A DNA stretch of 60,000 bases, taken from the NCBI GenBank assembly GCA_950295325.1, contig OX485808.1, forward strand, positions 43,239,180 through 43,299,179, in the 5' to 3' direction. The notes below the pieces were generated by a model. It had not been told where the DNA came from. It saw nothing but the letters and a program-made list of their open reading frames with translations, and ran no database searches. Origin of the DNA: Polytrichum commune. Taxonomy: Eukaryota > Streptophyta > Polytrichopsida > Polytrichales > Polytrichaceae. Position numbers and translations under genes: made by a program. How positions within the stretch are numbered: position 1 is the stretch's first letter; the number at the start of each line of letters is the position of its first letter. Positions 10,609-23,000 of the stretch are shown piece by piece.

Positions 10609-13359
10609 CTATACCCTGCCATCGGCCACATAAGGCCTAAGAAGTGACACATGAAAGACATCGTGGATCTTAAATGTATCTGGCAGTTGCACGTGGTATG
10701 CTACCACCCCTATCCTTTGCACCACTCGAAATGGGCCAATCCACCTTGGTAAAAGCTTTCGAGCTCTTGGGACCTTCAACTTAATGTTGGCAGTACTTAC
10801 TAGCACTTGCTGGTCCACTTCGAACGAGACCTCTCGTCGGTTCTTGTCAGCATAGAACTTTTGTCGTTGTTGCGCAACAATGAGATGTTTCTTGGCCTCG
10901 CCAATCACATGTGTCATATGCTCAACAAAATTCTGCGCAGCAGGGACTTGACACCTACTGTTCCCACTAATTGGTGTCCGGGGCTGCTGACCATAGTTCA
11001 GGACAAACGGAGTATTCCGTACAGATTCTTGCCAAGAGCTATTATATGCAAATTCAACTACTGCAAGGAATTCATCCCAATCATCTTGTACTGGGTTGAC
11101 ATAATGTTGCAACATATCCTCTAGGATGCGGTTTACCCGTTCCGTCTGCCCATCAGTTTGAGGATGGAATGCGGTGGACATGGCCAACCTTGTCCCTAAA
11201 AGACCATGCAACGCATCCCAAAATCTACTCGTGAATCTAGCGTCCCTGTCGCTTAGGATTACCCTGGGTAGACCATGCAACTTATATACATGATCACGGA
11301 ATAACCTTGCCGTACCTTCAGCAGTAACGTGTGTGGTGGTTGGCATAAAGTGGGCCATCTTGGACAACTTATCCACGCACACAAAGATGGCATCATAACC
11401 ATTAGCAGATGGAGTCAATCCAGAGATAAAATTCATGCTCACTATTTCCCAATTTCTATCAGGAATCTCCAATGGTTGTAAAAGGCCTGCTGGTTTAAGA
11501 GTAGGGGCCTTACTCCTTTGGCAAATCTCACAAGATTTTATATAGCTTCTGATGAACCCTTGCATCTCAGGCCACCAAAAGTTTACTCGCACCCTCTTAT
11601 ACGTCTTAGTTACCCCTACATGACCGCTATATATTGCATCATGATACTCACGGAGCAAAAATGACCTGATATTCGATCCTTGGAATGACACATCTGTAAC
11701 CACAACCGCCTTTTCATACCACCAAATGTGATTCTCATAAACAAAATGTTTCAGATTGTGCGGGTTTGAGAACCAAGGATCAAGAGCATACCCGACAATG
11801 ATAGTTTGATATAACTTCTGATCATTGACGAACTCCGGGTACCCCTTCGGATTGTTGTCTTGCTCAACAGGATCACCTCGCCTAGCGTCTGCAGCCACCA
11901 TTTGAAGGACCGAATTACTTGGAGCAAATTGCGGTGCCATCAAGGCTGGCTGGTCACCCGGGTCTAGTGGATTCCGACTCAGAGGATCTGCCATATTAAT
12001 CCTTCCTGGTCTATACACCCATCTATAGACAAAATTTTGCTCCAAGAACTCCAACCATCGAGCTTGACGCCTTGATAACGTCTGTTGTGTTTTTAAATAC
12101 ACCAGAGGGTTATGATCTGTGACGATCGTGCAATCTGCACCCTCTAGGTAACACCGCCAGGTTCGCATGGCGTGCACAACTGCTGCAAGTTCTTGTTCAC
12201 CAGTAGTGTAATTTCTCTCAGCGGGAGAAAATTTCTTACTCTCAAAAGCAATGGGCTTACCTCCCTGAAGTAAGACGGCCCCTGCTCCGAGTAAAGAAGC
12301 GTCATTAACGACCTCAAATGGCTCCCCTAAGTTGGGTAAGGTCAGAACTGGTGCATGTGTTAAAGCATACTTAACATTCTCAAAAGCGCGTTCACACTCG
12401 TCAGTCCAAATGTACTTGACTTTGCTTCGCGTCAGAGAAGTTAAAGGCGCAACCAGAGTGGAATATCCATGTATGAATCTGCGGAAGTAATTGCAAAACC
12501 CCAAGAAGGATCGTAATTGTCTGACTTCAAGAGGTCTATGCCACTTGGCCACAGTCTCAATTTTCTTAGGATCCACCTTGATGCCCTCCTTGCCAACAAC
12601 ATGTCCTAAATAATGCAATTCATTCTTTCCAAAATGACACTTAGACATCTTTGCACAAAACTGATTCTCTCGTAGAATTTGAAGTACTTGTGCCAAATGA
12701 CTGACATGTTTTTCCTCGTTCTTTGAAAAAAATAAGATGTCATCTAGATATACCAAAACAAACTTTCCAATGAACTTGTGAAAAACACGATTCATTACTC
12801 CTTGAAAAATTGTTGGTGCATTGGTCAATCCAAAACTTAATACTTTGAATTGGTAATGACCAAACAGTGTTCTAAACGCCGTCTTAGGAGCATCCTCCTC
12901 GGATATCCTAATCTGGTGATAACCTTGTGCCAAATCAAGAGATGAAAATACTGTAGAGCCAGCTAACTGGTCAAAAATATCATCAATACAAGGCAACGGA
13001 TAACGATTCTTTACCGTTTGCTTATTAAGTGCCCGATAATCCACCACCATTCGCAGCGCTCCATCTTTTTTCTTGACGAACAAGATGGGAGACCCATAAG
13101 GCGATAAACTAGGCTCTATCCATCTCTTTTTCAAATACTCCTTTATCTGTTTCTTGGCCTCCTGCAGCTCGAGAGGACTCAACCTATAGATCGGCCTAAA
13201 TGGCGGCTTGCCATCTGGCTCTAAAGGAATAGTATGGGCCATTTCCCGCTCTGGAAGTAACCTTGTAGGTATGGGCTGAAAAACATCAGTATATTCCTCC
13301 AACACTGTGGCATAAGGTGTTGCAACTGTGTCCTCTACGTCGTCTCCAACCGTGGTCAA
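10609..13359 (-). pseudogene. Outer element pol core: RT, RNase H, integrase
   Basis: 916 open codons. RT lies at roughly residues 60-300, with FVLVYLDDILFFS (YLDD catalytic box) near 205. RNase H follows with the NDAS..GAGAVL and TDHNPL motifs. Integrase has the HHCC zinc-binding set (YHD..GHVG..CEICQ), then the DDE core. The expected first aspartate (WxxxSMDFI in this group) is Asn here (SMNFISGL); the second (LSDRDARF) and the Glu (QTERVNR) are present. The GPY/F region and a short tail follow until TAG. The upstream end is open through another in-frame TAG at 13405-13407 into the protease. The D-to-N change alone should abolish integration. Confidence 0.92.
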
Positions 13360-13404
13360 CTGAACTAGGAACGACGTTGCTCCCTTCCGAATTGACCGTT
13401 TGAA

Positions 13405-13950
13405 CTACATGGCGGTGAGTCTATGAGAATTTGGACTCTGACATTGCATTAGGTTCACATGCAGTGTCATTTTACAGCGGCCCTTATACAACACGCAACA
13501 TTCAGATGCAAAATCCAAGCGTGCCTTGTGCTGCACTAGCCAATCATTGCCCAATATCAAATCAATGCCTTCACTTAACTTTGCCACCAGGCAAGTAATT
13601 TGGCTTTGATATTGCTGTATTCTAACATGAACTTTAATCTTGCCGTCCGTTTGGACTTCATCACCATTGCCTAATACCAATGTGTTACTGCCATTTTTCA
13701 TTTTTAACCCGAAGGTCTTAGCAAAACCAGAACTCACAAAACAATGTGATGCGGCACTATCCATTAATACAGATGCATCCTAATGAGCTACTTGCCCTGA
13801 GAAACTCATCATCAGTTGAGAAGACAAAGTGAGCTGATTCAGCACACGTGGCCTAGGTTCATCCAAATAAACATGTCACTGCACTAAGTTTGATTCAAAT
13901 TGATGGACCAATTTAAATCGTGGTAAAATTCTTTTAAGACTTTTTGCTTT
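13405..13950 (-). pseudogene. Outer element protease region
   Basis: Aspartic-protease domain of a Ty3/gypsy polyprotein: LMDSAASHCFVSSGFA stands where DSGATHxF is usual, followed by LGNGDEV and IDLILGNDWL (the second conserved box). The active-site triplet reads D-S-A instead of D-S/T-G, which may weaken or abolish activity. Upstream in the same frame there are a TAG shortly before the motif (about 13780) and a TGA near 13875, so the piece is not open towards gag. It runs up to the insertion site of the inner element at about 13957. Confidence 0.8.
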
Positions 13951-14658
13951 ACGTTTGTGTGAGCCCAAAAGGGTGCCCACATTTAGTCTTAGACCCTTGA
14001 ACCGTTAGTTGATGCACTTTGAAGTAGCATGTTACTTCACAAAAATATAAAAAGAGTGAAATGTTAGTCTTAGAAGTACCATGTTGTAAGAGGCTAGGAT
14101 GTGAGTTGTTATTGTGTTTTTACCTTCGGAAGGATTTGAGTGAATGAGGATAGGTAAGGAGAACTTGGATTGAGTAGTTAGTGAGTAGGCTAGTACAAAT
14201 GGATGGAGACAACCAAAGTGACTCAAGAGGCAAGTGCATTCGAATTGGGATGAATGGAGGATCACATGGAGCGCACAAGTGGACCACCTCATCATGGCCA
14301 CTTAATGGGGAAGGCCCAAGGAAGAATGCAAGGTGGAGGATAAGCAAATTCTCAAAGCACCAATCAAATCACGAGTTAAGCATCGTGGTTTGAATTAAGT
14401 GGTGAGCGACGATTTGGGAAAGTAAGGGGAGAAAGTTATGGCGGCGGAAAGCGAAGGAGGCTAAGTTTGGGTTAAAGCATCCCAAGTTTGGTAAAGTGTG
14501 GTAGGTAGAAAGCCAAGGCTAGTTAAATGTTCGAATTAGGATCCTTGTTGATCATTTGAGGGAGGAAGACTTAGAAGATAGGATTGGCGCCTACTAAGTA
14601 GGAGGAAATCTCAAGGGCTTATCGTGAGCCTTGAGGGTGCTCACCCCCTCAAGCTTAC

Positions 14659-14666
14659 TATATAAT
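14659..14666 (+). promoter_or_regulatory. Predicted LTR TATA box (5' LTR)
   Basis: TATATAAT in the 5' LTR, followed by a pyrimidine-rich stretch and a short leader, a typical RNA polymerase II start arrangement for an LTR. Prediction from sequence only. An identical box lies at 24018-24025. Confidence 0.55.
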
Positions 14667-15175
14667 CCCTCGTTCTTCCCTCACTCATCCTCTCTTTCCT
14701 TTGTGCTCCAAGGCACCCCACGAGTTATAAGTGTGGGTGTGGGAAGCCATATTGGAGCACATGTGTGTGCTTAGTTTTTAGTTTGAGAGCCAAGGCTTGT
14801 TAGCCTTGAAGAGGGCTTGACCTCTTGGTAGAATTAGTGTTGACGTGAAGGATTTTAAAGTTAATTCATGATTCCAATTTGTGATACTTAAAGTTCATGT
14901 TTTGAATACACGTGGTTGCAAGTTCCATGTTTAAGAGTTGAGCACTTGATGTTGTGATGAGTGCAAAAATATACTTGTGTGGATTAGTTAGTCTTAGTGA
15001 AGTTAGGAAATTCTCTCTCCCCCTCTCCTCTCTAGGATTTTAGGATTTTAGGATTAGAGAAGAATTGTGTGATTAGAAAGGGGTTGTTAGTAGAATTAGG
15101 GAAATTAGGTAGGAAGATTAGTTAAGGGCTTGAATAATTAGTGAGGTAGTTGGGGATTACAACTACAAAGTTGTG

Positions 15176-15412
15176 GGTTTATGAAGGAGCTGGGTTTATG
15201 AAGGAGCTGGGTTTGTTTAGTTAGAAAGTAAAGAGCTGGGTTTATGAAGGACCTGGGTTTGTTTAGTTAGAAGCTAAGGAGCTGGGTTCATGAAGGAGCT
15301 GGGTTTGTTTAGTTAGAAGCTAAGAAGCTGGGTTTATGAAGGAGCTGGGTTTATGAAGGAGCTAGGTTTATGTAATTAGAAAGTAAAGAGATGGGTTCAT
15401 GAAGGAGCTTAG
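15176..15412 (+). repeat. Minisatellite within inner LTR
   Basis: Units of GAGCTGGGTTTATGAAG and GAGCTGGGTTTGTTTAGTTA alternate about eight times, with AGAAGCTAAG-type spacers. The array is repeated at the same place in the 3' LTR (24535-24771). Confidence 0.85.
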
Positions 15413-16110
15413 TAGATAGCCTACCTAATTAGCTCATAGACAAGTAGTTAGTTACATTATGCTAGTTAGTGTTATGTGTGGCTTTCACAAGTAAATGTAT
15501 TTGAGATTGACTATAGAGAATAGTGTTTTTTTTTAACACTTGCATCCTCTCTTTAAAAATAAACCACGTGCACAACTTAAGGGAGAATGTGGAGCACTCT
15601 CGCGATGGCAAGACAAAGGAAGCAAAGACCAAAGGTGCGAGGGAGAGATTGACATAAGTCACATAAGTATTTCTTAATACTTAAAGGCTTATGTACGGTA
15701 TGGAGACACCAAGTGAGACCTCTTATAGTAGCGATACGGAATACACAAGTGATAGTTCAAGTGGTAGTATAGAGTCAACGGCACGGACTCCATTTAGGAG
15801 AGGGATATCCTTAAGGGCTTGTGTAGCTAAAGCAGCCGGATGGACGTTAGAAGCAAACAAAGACAAAATAGCACCCGAGCATAAGGAGGTTAAAATAACA
15901 TAGTTAACTTGTGCATTCTCCACATACGTATTGAAATCGTACATTGAGTTGTTAAAAGTGAAATTCCAGTTAAATCCAAGACCACTTGAAGGGTGAACCT
16001 TGCACTATGGACTCATCCAAGTCCAAATCCAATACCGCGGAGGAATGTGAGCCCAAACCCACTACTCGGACTACGGACGCTTAAGGGTGGGGGGTTTGGC
16101 CTCAGATAAT

Positions 16111-16127
16111 TGGTGCGTCCGCCGGGA
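16111..16127 (+). other. Primer-binding site of inner element
   Basis: TGGTGCGTCCGCCGGGA starts six bases after the LTR end and opens with TGG, as expected for pairing to a tRNA 3' CCA end. It is not the iMet type; the cognate tRNA was not identified from memory. Confidence 0.65.
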
Positions 16128-17015
16128 GCGAAGCGGAAGGTAGTTACAAGACTTGGAGGCGACTAGGAGACTTGGAGGCAACTAGGAAAAATTGGAGACA
16201 CAAACTTGAGAGAAGGGAAGGAGCACCCGAAACTCGGTAAGTATTCTCTCTTTGGGTTACATTTGAATTCATTGTATTTCAACTATTCCTTGGAATGAAT
16301 TGCATTGTCAATTACGCAAATTCATTTTTGAGGAAGGAGCGCGGCGAAGGTACGTCCTCAACCTTTTTGGGGATTTGCTAAGAACTTAAAAGGAACCTAT
16401 AACCGAGTAGCTCATTAAAACATTAGAGGGTAAATTCACCTTAGGACATTGAACTTTGACACTCACCTCGGGGTGAGTCTCAAAGTTTTGGGAGTTGTCA
16501 TTTCATGCTCTAGATTAAATTAATATTTCACAAAGTTTATGGTGTTGTTACATTGAGTCACGATTGAGGGGAGTGCTAACTCACAGGGGGATGCGATTGC
16601 TCAAGGTATGTTTATTTCTTCAAAGTGAACTCATTGACTAATTAAGGAATGCCTTTTGTACTCGTGATTGTTGTTATCCGTTGTAGAGGGTAATTCCCGA
16701 ATTGTGGATGGTGTGAGAAGTTGAAGGGTGAAGCCTCGACTTTTAACATAATCTACTCGGAAGGTCACCCCCTCACAATCGGTATTGTGGTGAGTGTTAA
16801 TTTGCGGGAAGGTGCGGAGGTGATGCTCCGACTTAACCAAAAAATTAACATGAACATGCCTATCCCCTATTGGGATTCTTTCACCTAAGTGGGCTTGCAG
16901 GTTCTTTTCCTCACCTCCTAAAAAAATTATAACCACACCAAGACAAGTGAAAATATTAAGAGGGGAATTGCTAGGATTATGTGTGGTCAAGTGAGGGTCG
17001 ATCGATTCTTATGGA
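16128..17015 (+). other. Untranslated leader of inner element
   Basis: About 890 bases between primer site and gag-pol ATG. It contains a short GACTTGGAGGCnACTAGGA repeat near 16155-16195. No long plus-strand frame; a 119-codon antisense frame (16631-16990) is not considered a gene. An out-of-frame ATG at 17011 lies five bases before the gag-pol ATG. Confidence 0.6.
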
Positions 17016-20000
17016 ATGCAAGGTAAGACTCGCTCACAAAAACCAAGTTTGATAGTAGGACTAGAGAAATCTACTCGAAAGAGGCGGTCCTCTAAAATCA
17101 GTGATAGATTAGAACAAGATAATGTTAGAATAGAGAGTTGTTTGAACGTCGAACCTAGGACTAGGTCAATTCTAGACACCTTAGAACTTGGAGCTCAACT
17201 TGAAAAGGAGATCACTCCCTCCAAATTGAGTGGTGAAACTTCTTCAGAAAATTACACACTTAGAGAAGAATTCCCGGTAGAAGTTGATAGGGGATTGTTG
17301 AATAGTTCACCGGTCACCATGGCCGAGGAACGGGGGATGGATCCACCACCCATACCCCCAATTCCGCCCATACCTCCTATACCTCCAATAGACCCATTGG
17401 TTAGGCCAAGAGGCCTACCAATTGTGGTTCCACAAAATTTAGCGGCGATGGATATGCCATCTCATCTCCCTAAATTTTATGGGACCAAGGATGAGGACCC
17501 CTCTCGGCACATGGAACGGTATATCGAACGGTTGGCTAGCTTCCTCATAACCGACCCGGGTTATTGGTTAGTGTGGTTTCCTACCACTCTAGAGGGGGAA
17601 GCCTATGAATGGTATCGGGATCATGCCGAGGGACATTTTAGGGGATGGGAACAATTACAAAGGGAGTTTCTTAACGAATTTAGGCCGGAAGTGGGTCAAA
17701 GTACCGCATTAAGGGCATTGTCGTCATTGAAGCAAGGAAGGGAGGAAGAAATTTCGGCTTACATTAGGAGGTTTGATTTAGTGTGCACTAGATTTGTGGG
17801 TACCATGCTCAACGACGACACGGTAAAGCAATTTTTCATTCAAGGGTTTTTTAAGTCCGGAACTATTAGGGGTGTTCTAGAAAGGAATCCCTTGACCTTG
17901 GCGGATGCCAAGCGTGCGGCTAGAGATATTGAAAACTTGGATAAAGATCACGAAAGGCTATGGAGAAGGGAGGATGAATTGATCCCACAATTCATCCCCA
18001 TACGCCCTAGGGTGGTAGCGGTAGAACCCGCTAAGTATGAGAACCAAATTCCATATGCCATTGTGGACACCGGTCCCCGACCTTTAGCGGTTAGGGAACC
18101 GGCACCTCTTTTGGCACTACCGGCCCCTAGAACGGATCCACACTTGGAGGAGGTTGAGAGAAGACTAGGTGCTAGCCAACTAGGATTCCAAGAGGCTATG
18201 ATAAAACAAATGCAAAGCCTCACGGATCAAATGTCATTAATGATCCGGAGTCAACAACCGGGGCCTCCACCCCCGGTTGAGTCGGGTAGGCATTCTTCCG
18301 GATTATGGTGTGTCCAATGTGGCCAACCGGGCCACACGCGTCAATTTTGTAGAAGTGGACAAAACCGTGACCAAAGAGGAAACGGTAACCCACCTCAACA
18401 AAATCAACGAGGTCAAGCGCCACCTCACTATGGAAATGGAAGCTATAGAGGACCACAACCTAGAGGGCAAGGTGGCCAAAATTTAGAGAAGAAGGAATTT
18501 CATCCCTTTTGTGGAAGGTGGCACGCTCAAGGACAATGTTGGTCCGAAGGTCAAGAGTTTAATTGTAGCAATTGTGGAGGAAGTCATCCCTCGGATACGT
18601 GTCGACAACCGGACAAAATAATTAATGTCCCTTACCCGGTGGCTAATCCACAACAACAAGCAAGGGATAATATGCGAGGTGCTAGGCCACAAGGAGTACC
18701 GGCCAATGAACTTAGGCCACCTAACTTATACTATGACCATAGTAATGCTAGGCAAACTTTTCATCCACCGGCGGGCTTGCAAACTACAACCGGTTACATT
18801 CCAATACAAAATAGACAAGGAGTTCCACCTAATGGTAGTAACGGGAGACAAGCGCCTCCAACGGATCCGGGACCATCTTACTCCCAAGATGTTAGGTTCA
18901 TGGATGGAGTGTTGGAGGCCACATGTGATGACATGCTTCCTCTCCCAACGGGAATTGGAGAGGAGCAAAGTCAATGGCCTCCTCACACCAATGCTATTAC
19001 ATATGAGTTAGTGAAGGGTAAGGGTGTGGTTGAAGAAGCACCTGCACTAGCGGTAACTACTAGGGCTAGGAGAGGGGATGCCCCGTTGGAGGTAGGAATA
19101 GGAGAGCAAGGAAATTACTCTTCGGATGAAGAGATTAATCTCTCCGAGTTGGATAGGGTAGCTAGAAGAGCTACTAAGGATGTGGAGAGGGAAAATATAA
19201 TTTTACAAGATAGGGAGAGGACTAATGCGGTACATGACTTGGATAATAGCGATGTGGGTGAATGGGAAGGACCGGGGGTTCCCGTAGACGAATTCGACGT
19301 AGTGGGTAATTCTAAGGTGGAAAGATCTACCGGGTACGACTTGTGGGCGGACCTTAGTACACTCAAGGCGGATATTACTTTCGGCCAACTATTGGAAATT
19401 TCACCCACGGCAAGGAAAACATTAAAGGAGGGAATGCCGGTACACAAGAGGATGAGGAAGGTGAAAGCTAAAATAGCCGCTAGGATCCAATCACAAGGTG
19501 GAAGAGACGTGAAAGCTATAGAAATAGAAGTTGTTATAGTAGATAAGGTGGTTCCTAATGTGCTAGTCGACGGAGGGAGTAGTCTAAATATACTACCGGA
19601 GGATACTATGAAAAAATTGGGACTTGGACTCACGGGGCCTTCACCTTTGGTCATAAATATGACAAATCAAAGTTCGACTACGCCTTTGGGGATGATCAAG
19701 GATTGTAGAATGACTACGGGAGGTGAGGAGTACTTGGTCACCTTCCATGTCATTAAAATGCACTCCAACAAGGACACCTTCCCCATTTTGCTAGGTAGGC
19801 CTTGGTTGCGGATGGCGAATGCTATGGTCAATTGGGGTGGACCTAAACCATCCATCACTTATGGTCCGGAGGGTAATAGGGTCATAGTGTCCATTGGTTC
19901 ATTAGAAGGATGGATGAAGAAGGAGATGTATTTGCCATTGGAGAAGGAAATTGATGACTTAAACGAGAATGAGATTGGCAAGGCATTGGTGGGAGTCGTC

Positions 20001-23000
20001 CATCCCGAAGGTCAAAGGGTTGTTATAGATTCGGGCTCGGGAAGTCTAGGTCCTAATTTTTACAATTATGGGGATAATGGGGATTATTCCCAATGGCTAA
20101 GGGAGTACCCCGAGTCCGAGGTTGATGTAATGGTTACATTTCACCAAGTAGGCTTAGGGAGTGAATTTCCTAGTGTTAGTTTAGGAGAGGGCTCATTGTT
20201 GGAGCCATGTGAGGTGCTCACCGAGGAAGAGTGGGTTAGCGGTGGGTTAACACCTTGGGTAGATGACGTGGAAGAGGGTGAGGTTAGTTTAATTCATATA
20301 GATGGGACTCAAGAGGAGGATGTGATTATTGAATCATCGAAATTGGAGGAGCCTTTACATTTCAAGACCACGTCTACGGGGATAGTTGTAGGTCAAGATG
20401 TGAAAGATTACCCCAATGTGCCTTCCGATTGGTATCGGAACAAAGAGGAACAAGCACATGTGTCGGAAGCGGATTGGCGGTACGTGGATGTGAAATTAAA
20501 GAATGGAAAAACCCGACAAATGAAGATGGGCTCCAAATTGGGGGAGAAAGAGGTTAGGGAGTATAGCAATTTGGTGGATGAGTTTAGTGATACTTTTGCA
20601 TGGTCCTACGATGAGCTTAAGGGAATTCCTAGGGAAATGGTAGAGCACCGGATTCCTTTAATTCCGGGGGCGAGGCCAATTAGACAAAAGGAGAGGAGGA
20701 TGAATCCTCAATTGCAATTGTTGGTGAAAGCGGAATTGGAAAGGTTATTGAAGGCCGGGTTTATCAAGCCGGTGGAAATCACGGATTGGGTTTCTCCTAT
20801 GGTCTTAGTAAAGAAAAAAAATGGGAAATTAAGGGTTTGTGTCGACTATAGGAAATTGAATTCGTGCACACAAAAGGATCACTTCCCCTTACCTTTTATC
20901 ACCTTGTTGCTTGAGGAGGTTGGAGGTCATTCGCGATATACCTTTATGGATGGGTATGCGGGTTATAATCAAATTTCCATAGCCCTCCAAGATATCCATA
21001 AAACGGCTTTTACTACACCTTGGGGTACTTTTGTGTGGGTAGTGATGCCATTTGGGTTATGTAATGCCCCGGCTACTTTCCAACGATTAGTAATGTATAT
21101 CTTCACCGACTTGTTGTTCAAATCCATGACCGTCTTTGTGGACGATTTTAGCACACAAAGTAATGTGGATGATCACCTACATTGTGTTAGGGAGGCATTG
21201 GTTAGGTGTAGGAAGATGAGGTTAGCATTGAACCCGGATAAGACATTTTTGGGAGTGAATAAGGGAGTGTTGTTGGGTTATGTTGTTAGTGAGAAAGGTA
21301 GAAAACCCGATCCGGATAAGATTGCGGCCATAAGCGACTTGGCAACTCCAACCAATTCCAAGGGGATCTCTAAGTTGTTAGGACATGTGGGATGGTACCG
21401 GGAACTTATTCCTAATTTTTCAAAGATAGCGGTGCCCATTACCCATTTGCTCAAAAAGGATGTCAAATTTGAGTGGACGGATGCTTGTCAAAAAGCCTTT
21501 GAGGAATTGCGGGATAGGTTGAGCACCTATCCGGTGTTGATACCACCCAATTGGGGTAAACCTTTTCACGTCTATTGTGATGCTAGTAATGTGGCAATAG
21601 GGAGTGCGCTTTGTCAAGCAACGGGAGAAAAAGAGAAGGATCAACCTATAGCTTATGCGAGTAAGCAATTGACCCCCGCCGAAAGAAACTACTCTACAAC
21701 GGAGAGGGAGTGCCTAGCCATGGTGCTTTCCGTTAAAAAGTTTAGGCATTACCTCATGTGCAACCCGGTTGTATTTTTTGTTGACCACATGGCTATCAAG
21801 TATCTAATTAACAAGGCGGAGTTAAGTGGTAGGTTAGCTAGGTGGGTTTTGTTATTAGAAGAATTCGACTACACGGTGGAATATAAACCGGGTCGTATGC
21901 ATTTACAAGCGGACCACTTGTCTAGGTTGTCGGAGGAGATAGGAAAAAATCCGGTAAATGATATGTTAGTAGATGATAGCCTCTTTGTGGTCACTTCTAC
22001 ACCGGAGTGGTATGCGGGCATAATGGAATTTCTAACAACCCACAAGTTGCTCAAAGAGTGGACAAAAGAAGAGAGAAGGAAGGTGAGGGTAAATAGTAGG
22101 CAATTTGTTGTAGTGGGCCATAGATTGTTTAGAAGGGGGTCCGATGGTATTTTACGACGATGCGTGTCAAAAACGGAGGTTGAAGCGATTTTAATCGCTT
22201 GCCACGATAGCGCTTGCGGCGGTCACTTCTCGGGTCAACTCACCGGGCAAAAAATACTTAGAGCGGGCTACTTTTGGCCTACACTATTTAAGGACGCCCA
22301 TGACTATGTAAGGAAATGCGACGCTTGCCAACGGTATGCCCGAGACGACCTTAGAATGGAGATGCCTTTACATGTATCATTACCCTTAATTCCTTTCGAA
22401 AAATGGGGCATCGACTATGTGGGTGAGGTCCATCCCCAATCTTCAAAAGGAATGAAATATATTGTGGTGGCAACCGAGTACCTCACCAAGTGGGCGGAAG
22501 CCAAAGCGGTGAAGACCGACACGGCGGAACACGCGGCAACATTTATGTACGAAAACATAATTTCGCGGTTCGGGGTGCCGAAGATCCTAGTAAGCGATAG
22601 GGGTACTCACTTTTTGAATGACTTGATTCGAGAGATGACAGAGAAATTTAAAATTGATCACCGGAAGACTACTCCCTACCACCCACAAACCAATGGACAA
22701 ACGGAAAGGGTTAACGGAATTTTGGTGAGTATACTACGCAAGACGGTTATAGACTCGAAGCGGGATTGGGATACGAAACTAACGGCGGCACTTTGGGCAT
22801 ACCGTACAACCTATAAGGTAACTACGCGTGCTACACCATTTTCCTTAGTCTATGGTCTTGAAGCGACACTACCAATCGAATATGAAGTCGAGTCACTTAG
22901 GGTGGCCGTGAGTACGAGACTTACCGAAAGTCAATCCTTACGAAATCGACTAACCGATTTGGAAGCACTTGACGAAGGGAGGAGAATGGCGGCTCAACAT

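Larger units (their letters stand above)
13958..16104 (+). repeat. Inner element 5' LTR
   Basis: 2147 bp, TG..CA ends. Contains a TATATAAT box at 14659-14666, a 230-base internal minisatellite (15176-15410), and small frames (for example 15691-15903, 70 codons, Ser/Thr-rich) repeated identically in the other LTR. The matching copy lies exactly 9359 bases downstream. Confidence 0.93.

Noticed and set aside
14032-15944. Several 66-89 codon frames repeated in both inner LTRs
   Set aside because: Their repetition reflects LTR identity only; none has a recognisable domain, and LTRs are usually non-coding.
18483-19858. Minus-strand frames of 60-180 codons within the inner gag-pol
   Set aside because: Shadows of the long plus-strand polyprotein.
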